NCBI RefSeq assembly: GCF_000420085.1
Contig: NZ_ATUG01000002.1
Location: forward strand, 1,302,001-1,366,000
Direction: 5' to 3'
DNA from: Desulfospira joergensenii DSM 10085
Lineage (GTDB): Bacteria > Desulfobacterota > Desulfobacteria > Desulfobacterales > Desulfobacteraceae
DNA: 64,000 nucleotides
This document shows positions 38,136-45,659 of this stretch, one piece after another. The position numbers were made by a program, and so were the translations under genes. Numbering within the stretch: the stretch's first letter is position 1; each line of letters begins with the position of its first letter. The notes under the pieces were generated by a model that was given only the letters and a program-made list of their open reading frames with translations, was not told the DNA's origin and searched no databases.

Positions 38136-39236
38136 TCAAATCAGCCGGTGAAGGGTGGCAAGCCCCTTTTCAGGTTCCGTGTTCTGGGCAGACACCCAGT
38201 TTTCCAGGGTTTCAAAGGCCTTTCCCTTTTCCAGGGCCCGGGCAGCCTGCTCAATCCCCTCTTCCACCCCGGATGCCTTTCCGGCGGCATAGTAGATCAG
38301 CCCGGCATTGAGAAGGGCCGCGTCTTTTCTGGCTCCCGGGTCCCGGTTGGCCATGAGGGCGGCGAACCGCCTGGCCTCAGGCCCGATCTCCGGTTCCGGC
38401 ACCAGGTCTTTGCACTCCCTGACCTCAAGTCCCAGGGCTTTGGGATCCAGGGTAAACTCTTCTATTTCCTTGTTGCCGTCTATCCTGGCGCAGAAGGTGG
38501 GGCCGCAGACCGAAGCCTCGTCCATGCCCCTGTCAGAGCCGTTGATGGCTCCGTAAAGGACCAGGCCGTTCTTATATCCAATGGTTTTCATGACCTGGGC
38601 CACGGGCCGGATCATCTCCCTGGCATATACCCCTCTGACCCCGATGGAGGGCAGGGCCGGGTTGGCCAGGGAAGCGGCGATGTTCAGGGTGGATCCGAAA
38701 TGGATCTGGGAGAGAATCCTTCCCAGGGCATTGGGATGAACATGGGGGCTCATGCCGTTGAACAGACCGATCCCGGCGCTTTCAATACTTTTGGCCACCA
38801 GATCAGCCGTGCATTCCACATCCACGCCTAAAGCTTCGGCCATGTCCACGGTTCCGCAGACCGAGGTGATGGCCCGGGCCCCGTGGCGGGCCATGGGAAT
38901 CCCCCCGGCCGCGGCAATGAGGGAGGCGGCCGTACTGATATTATAGGTCTTAAAGGTGTCCATGCCCGTACCGCTGTTTTCAACCAGGTCCAAATCGGCC
39001 TTGATATTGACCTTGGCCGTGTCCAGGTCATAGATGGCCTCCCAGGCCCCGGCCACTTCCTCCGGGGTCTCCCCCTTGGCGGTCAGGGCCGATAAAAAAG
39101 CCCCCTGCTGCATTTCAGTGGTCTGGTTGTCTAATACGGTGATAAAGGTCTGCCGGGTCTCTTCCCGGGTCATATTTTCTTTATTGATGAGGCGGGTGAT
39201 GATGGCGCCGAATGCTTTATTCCCTTGAACGGACAT
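38136..39236 (-). CDS. TrpD-like glycosyl/phosphoribosyltransferase in a B12 operon
   Basis: A 366-residue homologue of anthranilate phosphoribosyltransferase. Start ATG 39234-39236 is chosen because AGGAGG lies 6 bases upstream; an ATG nine codons earlier precedes that site. PRPP-site motifs are intact: NSGTGMDTFKTYNISTAASL, MARHGARAITSVCG and the helical GVRGVYAREMIRPV. Text such as VCGPTFCARIDG differs from classical TrpD, so the acceptor may not be anthranilate. No other trp gene is near. It is the first gene after a cobalamin riboswitch and is followed by the 67-aa gene and the ADH-CobT fusion, so a role in cobamide lower-ligand or nucleotide-loop assembly is more likely than tryptophan synthesis (inference). 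Confidence 0.82.
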   Translation of the reverse strand: MSVQGNKAFGAIITRLINKENMTREETRQTFITVLDNQTTEMQQGAFLSALTAKGETPEEVAGAWEAIYDLDTAKVNIKADLDLVENSGTGMDTFKTYNISTAASLIAAAGGIPMARHGARAITSVCGTVDMAEALGVDVECTADLVAKSIESAGIGLFNGMSPHVHPNALGRILSQIHFGSTLNIAASLANPALPSIGVRGVYAREMIRPVAQVMKTIGYKNGLVLYGAINGSDRGMDEASVCGPTFCARIDGNKEIEEFTLDPKALGLEVRECKDLVPEPEIGPEARRFAALMANRDPGARKDAALLNAGLIYYAAGKASGVEEGIEQAARALEKGKAFETLENWVSAQNTEPEKGLATLHRLI

Positions 39237-39294
39237 TTGCTCCTCCTGAATATGAGTATTCAAAAGGATTTTTGTCCCAGCAATAAATCCTCCG

Positions 39295-39502
39295 GCTTTT
39301 TACAAAGGCAGGCTTTCCGGCTGGCGGATCATCCTCGGCCTGCGCCTTCCCCCTTCTCCGTTAGATTCCGGATGAAAGAGTGGCGTTGTGCAGGCCTTGT
39401 CCCCGGTCACGGCAACGGCTGGCATGCAACGGAATTTCACCGTTTTTCCTATTATCCCGCCCTTTTATCCGTGGTCCCAGATTAAAAAGGCGGGCACCTC
39501 TG
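39295..39502 (-). promoter_or_regulatory. Cobalamin (adenosylcobalamin) riboswitch
   Basis: On the minus strand it begins GGTGCCCGCC (39489-39498), contains CGGTGAAATTCCG in the conserved junction, and ends with the B12 box AGCCGGAAAGCCTGCC (39306-39321). It lies about 60 bases before the TrpD-like start. High cobamide is expected to switch off the operon. Confidence 0.9.
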
Positions 39503-39575
39503 CAGCGTCAAAAGAGTATAAGGTGAGAAAAGGGGAAATGTCAACTCCTCGCTAAAATAGACGGTGGGTCTGGAT

Positions 39576-40370
39576 TTAATCCGACAGGAGAACTTCGTCG
39601 GTTTCAAATTCCTGCTTTTTGATATCGCTGAACATCTGGATGAGTTTTTCCTTTGTCAGCTCTTTTTTTTCATCTCCCTGCACATCAATGATGATCCGGC
39701 CTCCGTCCATCATGATCAGGCGGTTGCCGAATTCAATGGCATGGCCCATGTTGTGGGTGACCATGAGGGTGGTCAGTTTCTGCCGGGTTACAAACCGGGT
39801 GGTCTGGTCCATGACCATGGCCGCGTTCCTCGGGTCCAGGGCTGCGGTGTGTTCATCCAGGAGGAGGATGTCCGGGTTGGAGGAGACGGTCATGAGAAGG
39901 GTCAGGGCCTGGCGCTGTCCTCCGGAAAGGGAGGAGACATTCTCCTTCATCCGGTTTTCCAGGCCCATGTTCAGGCCTTGGACCTGGTCCCTGAACCTTT
40001 TTTTCATGGATCTGTTCAGGCTGATGACCGGCCATTTGAATCCCTTTTTGGAGGTGATCATCATATTGTCCTCCAGGGTCATGTTGGAGGCGGTTCCGGC
40101 CAGGGGATCCTGGAAGATACGCCCCATATGGGCGGCCCGCCGGTACTCCGGCTCAAAGGTCACGGGTCTGCCCTTGATGAGGATCTCTCCTGAACTGGGG
40201 GCCAGGGAACCGGAAATGAGGTTGAACAGGGTGGTCTTGCCGGCCCCGTTGCTCCCGATGATGGTGAGAAAATCCCCGGGTTCCACCCTCAGGTTCAGGT
40301 TTTCTATGACAATTTTTTCCCCCGGGGTTCCCGGGTTGAAGATCTTGGAAATATTTCTTAACTCGATCAA
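39576..40370 (-). CDS. ABC transporter ATP-binding protein (TrpZ-like)
   Basis: A 264-residue ABC ATPase, cytoplasmic and membrane-bound through the permease. Walker A GSNGAGKTT, signature LSGGQRQALTLL, Walker B ILLLDEHTAALD and the switch His (VTHNMGHA) are all present. Its start overlaps the permease stop by 4 bases, so the two are translationally coupled. It is the third gene of a substrate-binding, permease and ATPase operon of the TrpXYZ type. The C-terminal 20 residues are unusually acidic. Confidence 0.92.
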   Translation of the reverse strand: MIELRNISKIFNPGTPGEKIVIENLNLRVEPGDFLTIIGSNGAGKTTLFNLISGSLAPSSGEILIKGRPVTFEPEYRRAAHMGRIFQDPLAGTASNMTLEDNMMITSKKGFKWPVISLNRSMKKRFRDQVQGLNMGLENRMKENVSSLSGGQRQALTLLMTVSSNPDILLLDEHTAALDPRNAAMVMDQTTRFVTRQKLTTLMVTHNMGHAIEFGNRLIMMDGGRIIIDVQGDEKKELTKEKLIQMFSDIKKQEFETDEVLLSD

Positions 40371-41257
40371 GCTCCCCCCTTGGCCCGGAGTTTTTTGAAG
40401 TTGGCGATCCCTAGGGAGAGGATGATCAAAAGACCGGTGATGAGTTTGAGGTCATTGGGGGTCATATGGATGTAATAGCCGTAATACCGCCCCAGGTACA
40501 TGATGGCCTTGAACAGGAGAGCCCCCAGGATCACCCTCAGGGTCAGGACCCATATCCTATTGGACCTGAGAAGAAATTCCCCGAGCATGACCGAGGCCAG
40601 GCCGGAGACCACGATGCCCTGGCCCAGGTTGACGTCGGCAAACCCCTGGTACTGGGCGGCAAAGGCTCCGGAAAGGGCCACAAGCCCGTTGGAGATCCCG
40701 ACGCCGATGAGTTTAAGTGTGGCCGGATTAACTCCCTGGACCCGGACCATCTGCTCATTGTTCCCCAGGGCGCCGAAGACCAGGCCCATGTCGGTGAGGA
40801 AAAACAGATTCAGCAGAAGTGTAATGGCCAGAACCACCAGGATGAAAAAGATCAGGGAGGCGTACTCCGGGGTCATGATGCCCTCCGTGAGGGAGTGAAC
40901 CTGGGTCAGGAGGGTCTCCTTTCTGAGCAGGGGCAGGTTGGCCCGGTTGGAGAGGATCCGGATATTGACGGAATAGAGCATGGTCATGGTCAGGATTCCG
41001 GCCAGGAGATGGGGGACCTTGAGTTTGTTGTGGATGGCCGCCGTGATAAAGCCCGCTCCCAGTCCGCCGCAAAAAGCCAGGAACAGACCGGTCAAAGGGT
41101 TTATCCCGGCGTGGAGGCCGGCGGCCATGATCACGGCTCCCATGGGAAAGGAGCCGTCAACGGTCAGATCCGGGAAATCAAGGACCCTGAAGGTGAAGAA
41201 CACCCCCAGGGCCATGATCGAGTAGATCAGTCCTTCTACGAAAATACCTTCAATCAT
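40367..41257 (-). CDS. ABC transporter permease (TrpY-like)
   Basis: A 296-residue inner-membrane permease with eight or so hydrophobic helices, of the BPD_transp_2 (LivH-like) type. It opens with MIEGIFVEGLIYSIMALGVF, and the EAA-like loop region reads SGLASVMLGEFLLRSN. It directly abuts the substrate-binding gene and overlaps the ATPase gene. Length is usual for the family. It most likely imports a small, possibly aromatic, nutrient as in streptococcal TrpXYZ; the substrate here is not proven. Confidence 0.9.
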   Translation of the reverse strand: MIEGIFVEGLIYSIMALGVFFTFRVLDFPDLTVDGSFPMGAVIMAAGLHAGINPLTGLFLAFCGGLGAGFITAAIHNKLKVPHLLAGILTMTMLYSVNIRILSNRANLPLLRKETLLTQVHSLTEGIMTPEYASLIFFILVVLAITLLLNLFFLTDMGLVFGALGNNEQMVRVQGVNPATLKLIGVGISNGLVALSGAFAAQYQGFADVNLGQGIVVSGLASVMLGEFLLRSNRIWVLTLRVILGALLFKAIMYLGRYYGYYIHMTPNDLKLITGLLIILSLGIANFKKLRAKGGA

Positions 41258-42244
41258 TTATCTGGATGTCATTTTGCCGTTTTGGATGACTTTATTGGCG
41301 GTTTTTACAATATCCCCGGGAAAGGTCAGTCCCAGCTTTGCCGCCACATCCAGGTTGATGAGCAGGTCCACGTCCCCGGGGTCGGTCATGTAGACCGTGG
41401 GGATCTCTTCGGGTTTTGCCCCTTTCAGGATATCGGCGGCCAAACGGCCGGTGACCCGGCCCATCTTGTAATAGTCGAATCCCCAGGCGGCCAGGACATC
41501 GTGGGTTTCGGCGGAGCTGGGATCGGCGGACATGACCGGGATCTTATGTTTCATGGCCACCTGGGTCACTGCGGCCAGGGCCGAGAAAATGGTGTTGTCG
41601 TTGGAAAGATAAATCCCGTCCACCCGGGGGGCAATGGTCTGGACGGCCTGCTTGACCTCCGAGGAGTTGGTCACCGTGGTTTCCACGAACTTGATGTTCA
41701 GTTCCTTGCAGACCTGCTTGGCAATACCGGCAAGGGTAACGGCATTGGCCTCTCCGGAGCAGTAGACATGGCCCAGGGTCTTGATGGGCTTGATCCGGTT
41801 CAGAAGCATGATCTGTTCCCGTACCGGGGTCATGTCCGAGGTGCCGGTCACCCCTTTTTCCCCCTTTTGTACCGAGGCGACCAGGCCGGCTCCCTGGGGA
41901 TCGGTCACGGCGCAGAACAGGACGGGCCGGTTTTTGATGGCATTGACCAGGGCCTGGGCCGTGGGGGTGGCGATGCCCACGGCAATATCCACATCTTCGG
42001 CCTTGAACTTCTGGGCAATGGAGGCGGCCGTGGACATTTCCCCATTGGCATTCTGGAGATCGAACCGGGCCTGGGGAAAGCTCTCCCTGACTCCGTCCTG
42101 AACCCCCTGTTCCAGGGCGTCAAGGGCAGGGTGGGCCACGATTTTTGAAATACCGATGAGAAAATGGTCACCGGCATGGGCCTGGCACAGGGTCATGCCG
42201 ATCATCAGGAAGACAGCTGCGGAAAGTCTAAATATTTTTTTCAT
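41258..42244 (-). CDS. ABC transporter substrate-binding protein (TrpX-like)
   Basis: A 328-residue periplasmic binding protein of the TrpX/PF04392 type. Start ATG 42242-42244 is preferred because GGAGG lies 11 bases upstream and the signal peptide follows at once (KKIFRLSAAVFLMIGMTLCQ). An alternative ATG six codons upstream overlaps that site. Two Rossmann lobes are visible (IGISKIVAHPALDALEQGVQ; YCSGEANAVTLAGIAKQVCK; VDGIYLSNDNTI). It stands first in the ABC operon. This operon lies just upstream of the cobalamin riboswitch but is not under it. Confidence 0.88.
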   Translation of the reverse strand: MKKIFRLSAAVFLMIGMTLCQAHAGDHFLIGISKIVAHPALDALEQGVQDGVRESFPQARFDLQNANGEMSTAASIAQKFKAEDVDIAVGIATPTAQALVNAIKNRPVLFCAVTDPQGAGLVASVQKGEKGVTGTSDMTPVREQIMLLNRIKPIKTLGHVYCSGEANAVTLAGIAKQVCKELNIKFVETTVTNSSEVKQAVQTIAPRVDGIYLSNDNTIFSALAAVTQVAMKHKIPVMSADPSSAETHDVLAAWGFDYYKMGRVTGRLAADILKGAKPEEIPTVYMTDPGDVDLLINLDVAAKLGLTFPGDIVKTANKVIQNGKMTSR

Positions 42245-42262
42245 GGGTGAATATGCCTCCAT

Positions 42263-42614
42263 TGGTCTTGAAAAACAATCTTAATTTTATTGTAAATACG
42301 GTCTGTTCTGTCCTTGCAGTGTGGTTTTTGGAACCGGCAGTATTGTATACAGACGGGTGAAAATTGCAAGGTTAAATTAAATCCTCTGCATTTCAAATGG
42401 GTTATGCGGGTCTGCCCCGGCTTTTACCGGCAGACGTTTTCAATCCCGGATGCGATGATCCGGAGCTGTTTTTTCCGGGGCGGTTCCGGGCGGGCTTCCA
42501 GGGGAAAGGAATGGCCATCCTTTGGAAGATTATCCGGCCCGGGTGCTTTTCATCCTCGGATCCAGGTGGTATGGTAAGTGCCGGTAATCATAGGCTTGGA
42601 AAAGGAGTTTTTCT
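42263..42614. other. Intergenic region, nothing identified
   Basis: About 350 bases between divergent genes, GC-rich in its second half. No RNA element, repeat or gene is recognised. It should contain promoters for both flanks. Confidence 0.4.
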
Positions 42615-43115
42615 ATGAAAGAATCAGATAAGAATCAGAAGGACCCGGGGCCCTCCAAAGAGAAAATGGAAGAGATCAAAGCCTGCCTCGCCCCCTGCGG
42701 GCTGAGCTGTGAGGCATGTTTTGCCCATGTGGACGGGGCCATCCGTGACCACAGTATAAAACTGAAGGAAAAGCTGGGCAATTTTGATATCTATGCCCGG
42801 CGGTTTGAAACCCTGGTGGGGGACCCGGTTTTTAAAAAATATCCCCAGTTCAAGGAGATGCTGGACTATTTTTCCTCGGCAAATTGTACCGGGTGCCGCA
42901 GTGAGCAGTGCAAGCTGTTTAAAGACTGCGGGGTCAGGCCCTGTCACCAGGAAAAGGGGGTGGATTTCTGTTTTCAATGCGATGCCTTTCCCTGTGACCA
43001 GACCCATTTTGACGAACATCTCCATGAAAGATGGGTGAGACTCAACGAAATTATCCGGAAGTCCGGCATTGAAGCCTTTTATGAAAAAAGCCGGACCCGG
43101 CCCCGGTATGTCTGA
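42615..43115 (+). CDS. DUF3795 cysteine-rich protein
   Basis: A 166-residue cytoplasmic protein with many Cys, including APCGLSCEACFAH near the N-terminus, CTGCRSEQC and CHQEKGVDFCFQCDAFPC. The pattern is typical of DUF3795, thought to bind metal. AAAAGGAG lies 9 bases before ATG 42615. It precedes a decayed HD-domain fragment on the same strand. Function is unknown. Confidence 0.82.
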   Translation: MKESDKNQKDPGPSKEKMEEIKACLAPCGLSCEACFAHVDGAIRDHSIKLKEKLGNFDIYARRFETLVGDPVFKKYPQFKEMLDYFSSANCTGCRSEQCKLFKDCGVRPCHQEKGVDFCFQCDAFPCDQTHFDEHLHERWVRLNEIIRKSGIEAFYEKSRTRPRYV

Positions 43116-43130
43116 CGGCCCGGTTCAAAA

Positions 43131-43343
43131 AATGACAGGGAAGAATTTCAGAGCTGTCAGCCGGAAACTGGGTTCCCTGAATGATCTGAAATTGCTTCAG
43201 ATATCCTGGGTCTTTGATTTAAACTTTTCTGAAAGCATTGGGATGATCCGGGAAAAAAACACCTGGATGCCCCCTTGGACACTATGCCCCGGATTTCACC
43301 GGTGACTGAACTCAGGGAATTTATCCGGGGATACATGGCCTAA
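43131..43343 (+). pseudogene. C-terminal fragment of an HD-domain protein
   Basis: The frame reads LQISWVFDLNFSESIGMIRE, like the last part of small HD-domain phosphohydrolases. After an apparent base loss in the A-run near 43253-43259 it continues in another frame as LDTMPRISPVTELREFIRGY to a stop at 43343. The catalytic HD part is missing. It is a relic. Confidence 0.5.
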
Positions 43344-43379
43344 AGAGTATCCGGTGGATCTGTCCGGGAGACCATTGGA

Positions 43380-44270
43380 TCAGCCTAAAATCGTCAGGCA
43401 GGCCCCGGTCATGGCCAGTCCGATGGCCAGGGCCCGGTTCAGGGTGATTTTTTCCTTGAGGAAGAGGGCTGCCAGGATGAAGATGAAGATGGTGGACATC
43501 TGGTTGAGGATGGCGGCCCGGGAGGCCGTGGTATATTTCATGCCGGCCACCCAGAAGACCAGGGCGATGTAATTGCCGGCGACAGAGGCCGGCAGGGCCG
43601 TGAGCCAGGCCCTGGAGAATTTCAGCTCGGCCAGGTAGCGGCCCCGCCCGGGATGGCAGAGGACAATGATCCCCAGGGACAGGACCCCGGCCCAGACCCG
43701 GACCAGGGTGGCCCAGAATACATCGGTCTGCTCCAGGACCTCTTTGACAATCACAATGCCCAGAGCCAGAAAGAGGATGGAGAGAATTCCGGCGATCAGG
43801 CCCCAGAGGGTCTCCTTTGAAAGGGAAGAGGTTTCTTCTGCGACTTTCCGCTTGGTAAGGGATCCCATGATCACGGCGGAAAACACCAGGAGACTGCCGG
43901 CAATTCCCCAGGGGCTTAAGGATTCGCCCAGGAATATAAAGGAAAATAAGAGGACGCTGGGAAGGTAAAGGCATTCCACAATGGCAAGCAGGCCTGCACC
44001 CAGACGGTCCAGGGCGATGAAGAAAAAAATATCGGCCAGGGTGATGCCCAAAAAACCGGACAGGGAAAGCATCATCCAGTATTTCAAGGGTTTGTCCGGA
44101 AAAAACGGGATATTGAACAGGAGCATGGTCACGGAAATCAGGACCAGGGCCACTATACTCTTGTAGATGTTCAGGGTGATGGGGGAGAAACTGCCCTGGC
44201 TCTTTTTGTAAAGAATGATGGCAACGGCCCAGAAAAGGGCCGCGTTGATGGCAAAAAAGGATCCCAGCAT
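43380..44270 (-). CDS. EamA/DMT-family transporter
   Basis: A 296-residue inner-membrane protein with ten hydrophobic helices arranged as two EamA repeats (about 1-135 and 160-296), typical of drug/metabolite exporters. It begins four bases after the stop of the MaoC-like gene on the same strand, so the two are one operon. Substrate is unknown. Confidence 0.88.
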   Translation of the reverse strand: MLGSFFAINAALFWAVAIILYKKSQGSFSPITLNIYKSIVALVLISVTMLLFNIPFFPDKPLKYWMMLSLSGFLGITLADIFFFIALDRLGAGLLAIVECLYLPSVLLFSFIFLGESLSPWGIAGSLLVFSAVIMGSLTKRKVAEETSSLSKETLWGLIAGILSILFLALGIVIVKEVLEQTDVFWATLVRVWAGVLSLGIIVLCHPGRGRYLAELKFSRAWLTALPASVAGNYIALVFWVAGMKYTTASRAAILNQMSTIFIFILAALFLKEKITLNRALAIGLAMTGACLTILG

Positions 44271-44274
44271 GGTT

Positions 44275-45330
44275 CTATACCGGCCCGACCGGTAGAATCA
44301 GGCGGCCCTTGAGGTGAGGAAGCCCCCTGTCCGCGTCCCTGAGTTCAAAATCGACATGGCTGCCGGGATCATTGCTGTTTTCCAGGGGGATCCCGGAGGC
44401 GTTTGTTCCAGTCCCGGGGCTCTCCTCTGTTTCCCCCCTGGCAGGGCCGCATTCATGGCCCAGGGAAATCCGGGCCGGCAGGAATACGGGCCGCTTGAAC
44501 GCGGCCTCTATCCTGAAGGCCCCTCCCGGATGAAAGGTCTTTTCCAATTCCGCCGTGACCCGGGCCAGGCTCCACATTCCGTGGGCAATGGGGCTGGAGA
44601 ATCCAAAGAGTCTGGCCGTGATTCCGTATAGGTGATGGGGGTTGTAATCTCCTGAAACAGAGGCATATCTTCGTCCCGTATCCCGGGGAACCGGGATGAT
44701 TTCCCTAATTTTCAGGGGAACCTCTTCTTTCCTCTCCTTTTTTGTCCCTGTCTTTTCTCCGCTCCGGGTCAGGAATTCTGAAATGCCTTTCCATACGAGA
44801 TCTTCCCGGGATCTGACCTGGAGCAAAAATTGGGTTTTTATGCCTTTGGGGGTTTGTTCCATCTCCCGGAGGCTGCAGCAAAGGTCCAGGACCTCTCCCA
44901 AAAGAACGGGGCGAAACTGCTCCATGGACTGGTGGGTATGGATCAGGCCCAGGGGAGTAAGCGGGAAAAATTTTGATGTGATATACCGGCCCAGAAGCCC
45001 CACAAACAAGGTCTGGAGGAAGGGAGCCGGAAGAATCTCCTCGGCCTCTCCTGATTCTCCACAGGAGGCAAATCCGCATACGGTCCTGTACCGGCGGATC
45101 CGTTCTTTTGAAGGAACCTGCCCTTTCAGGATGATCCCTGTCTTTTCCACCTGTCCGGGATCTGCCAGGGTCCGGGGCCTGAACATCCCCTTTGCCAGGG
45201 CTTTTATGAAGATGAATCCCATATGGGGCTGTCTTTTCAGGAAGACTTTTTTCCCCGGGTCCGGCAGATCCGGGGAATTGAGGCTGTATGGATCTTTTAA
45301 GGGTTTCATTTCCAGATGTAACAATCCCAT
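44275..45330 (-). CDS. MaoC-like hydratase/dehydratase family protein
   Basis: A 351-residue protein with two hot-dog domains. The C-terminal one contains the MaoC/hydratase-2 motif SGDYNPHHLYGITARLFGFS with the Asp and His of the catalytic pair, followed by HGMWSLARVTAELE. The N-terminal domain (60-200) is more degenerate. Such enzymes hydrate enoyl-thioesters or related acyl groups. A glycine/proline/threonine-rich insertion (about 300-325) is atypical. It precedes the EamA transporter. No other beta-oxidation gene is nearby. Confidence 0.78.
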   Translation of the reverse strand: MGLLHLEMKPLKDPYSLNSPDLPDPGKKVFLKRQPHMGFIFIKALAKGMFRPRTLADPGQVEKTGIILKGQVPSKERIRRYRTVCGFASCGESGEAEEILPAPFLQTLFVGLLGRYITSKFFPLTPLGLIHTHQSMEQFRPVLLGEVLDLCCSLREMEQTPKGIKTQFLLQVRSREDLVWKGISEFLTRSGEKTGTKKERKEEVPLKIREIIPVPRDTGRRYASVSGDYNPHHLYGITARLFGFSSPIAHGMWSLARVTAELEKTFHPGGAFRIEAAFKRPVFLPARISLGHECGPARGETEESPGTGTNASGIPLENSNDPGSHVDFELRDADRGLPHLKGRLILPVGPV

Positions 45331-45456
45331 GGGTTAAAGAGCCTGAACCTAACTTTGATTCTGAATGAAGTCAATATCAAAAGAGAATATCCCCGGGGCC
45401 GGAAGGGTTCCGTTACCAGCAAATTCTGTTTTTTTTACCTAAAATCCAGATTCCTA

Positions 45457-45483
45457 TTGACCCTGAAATTTATAAGGTATAAT
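45457..45483 (+). promoter_or_regulatory. Sigma-70-like promoter of the large glutamate dehydrogenase
   Basis: TTGACC (45457-45462) and a perfect TATAAT (45478-45483) are 15 bases apart, slightly short. They lie about 175 bases upstream of the start. No gene is seen in 45331-45659. Confidence 0.45.
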
Positions 45484-45659
45484 AGCAGGATCTATCACCG
45501 GATAACGGGGACATTGAAGCCTGTCTGTTCAATGGAGATCAGGGGGGGATCAAAAAAGAGGATTTGTCTCTTTATCCTGAAGAGAAAGAACTCAAAAGAG
45601 GAATCAGTCCGGCAGCAGGACGACTTCAATTCAAAGGCGAATTTTAAAGAGGAGATCCC

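Noticed and set aside
40466-42148. Plus-strand 560-aa frame opposite the ABC transporter
   Set aside because: Gly/His/Asp-rich antisense shadow of three well-supported minus-strand genes.
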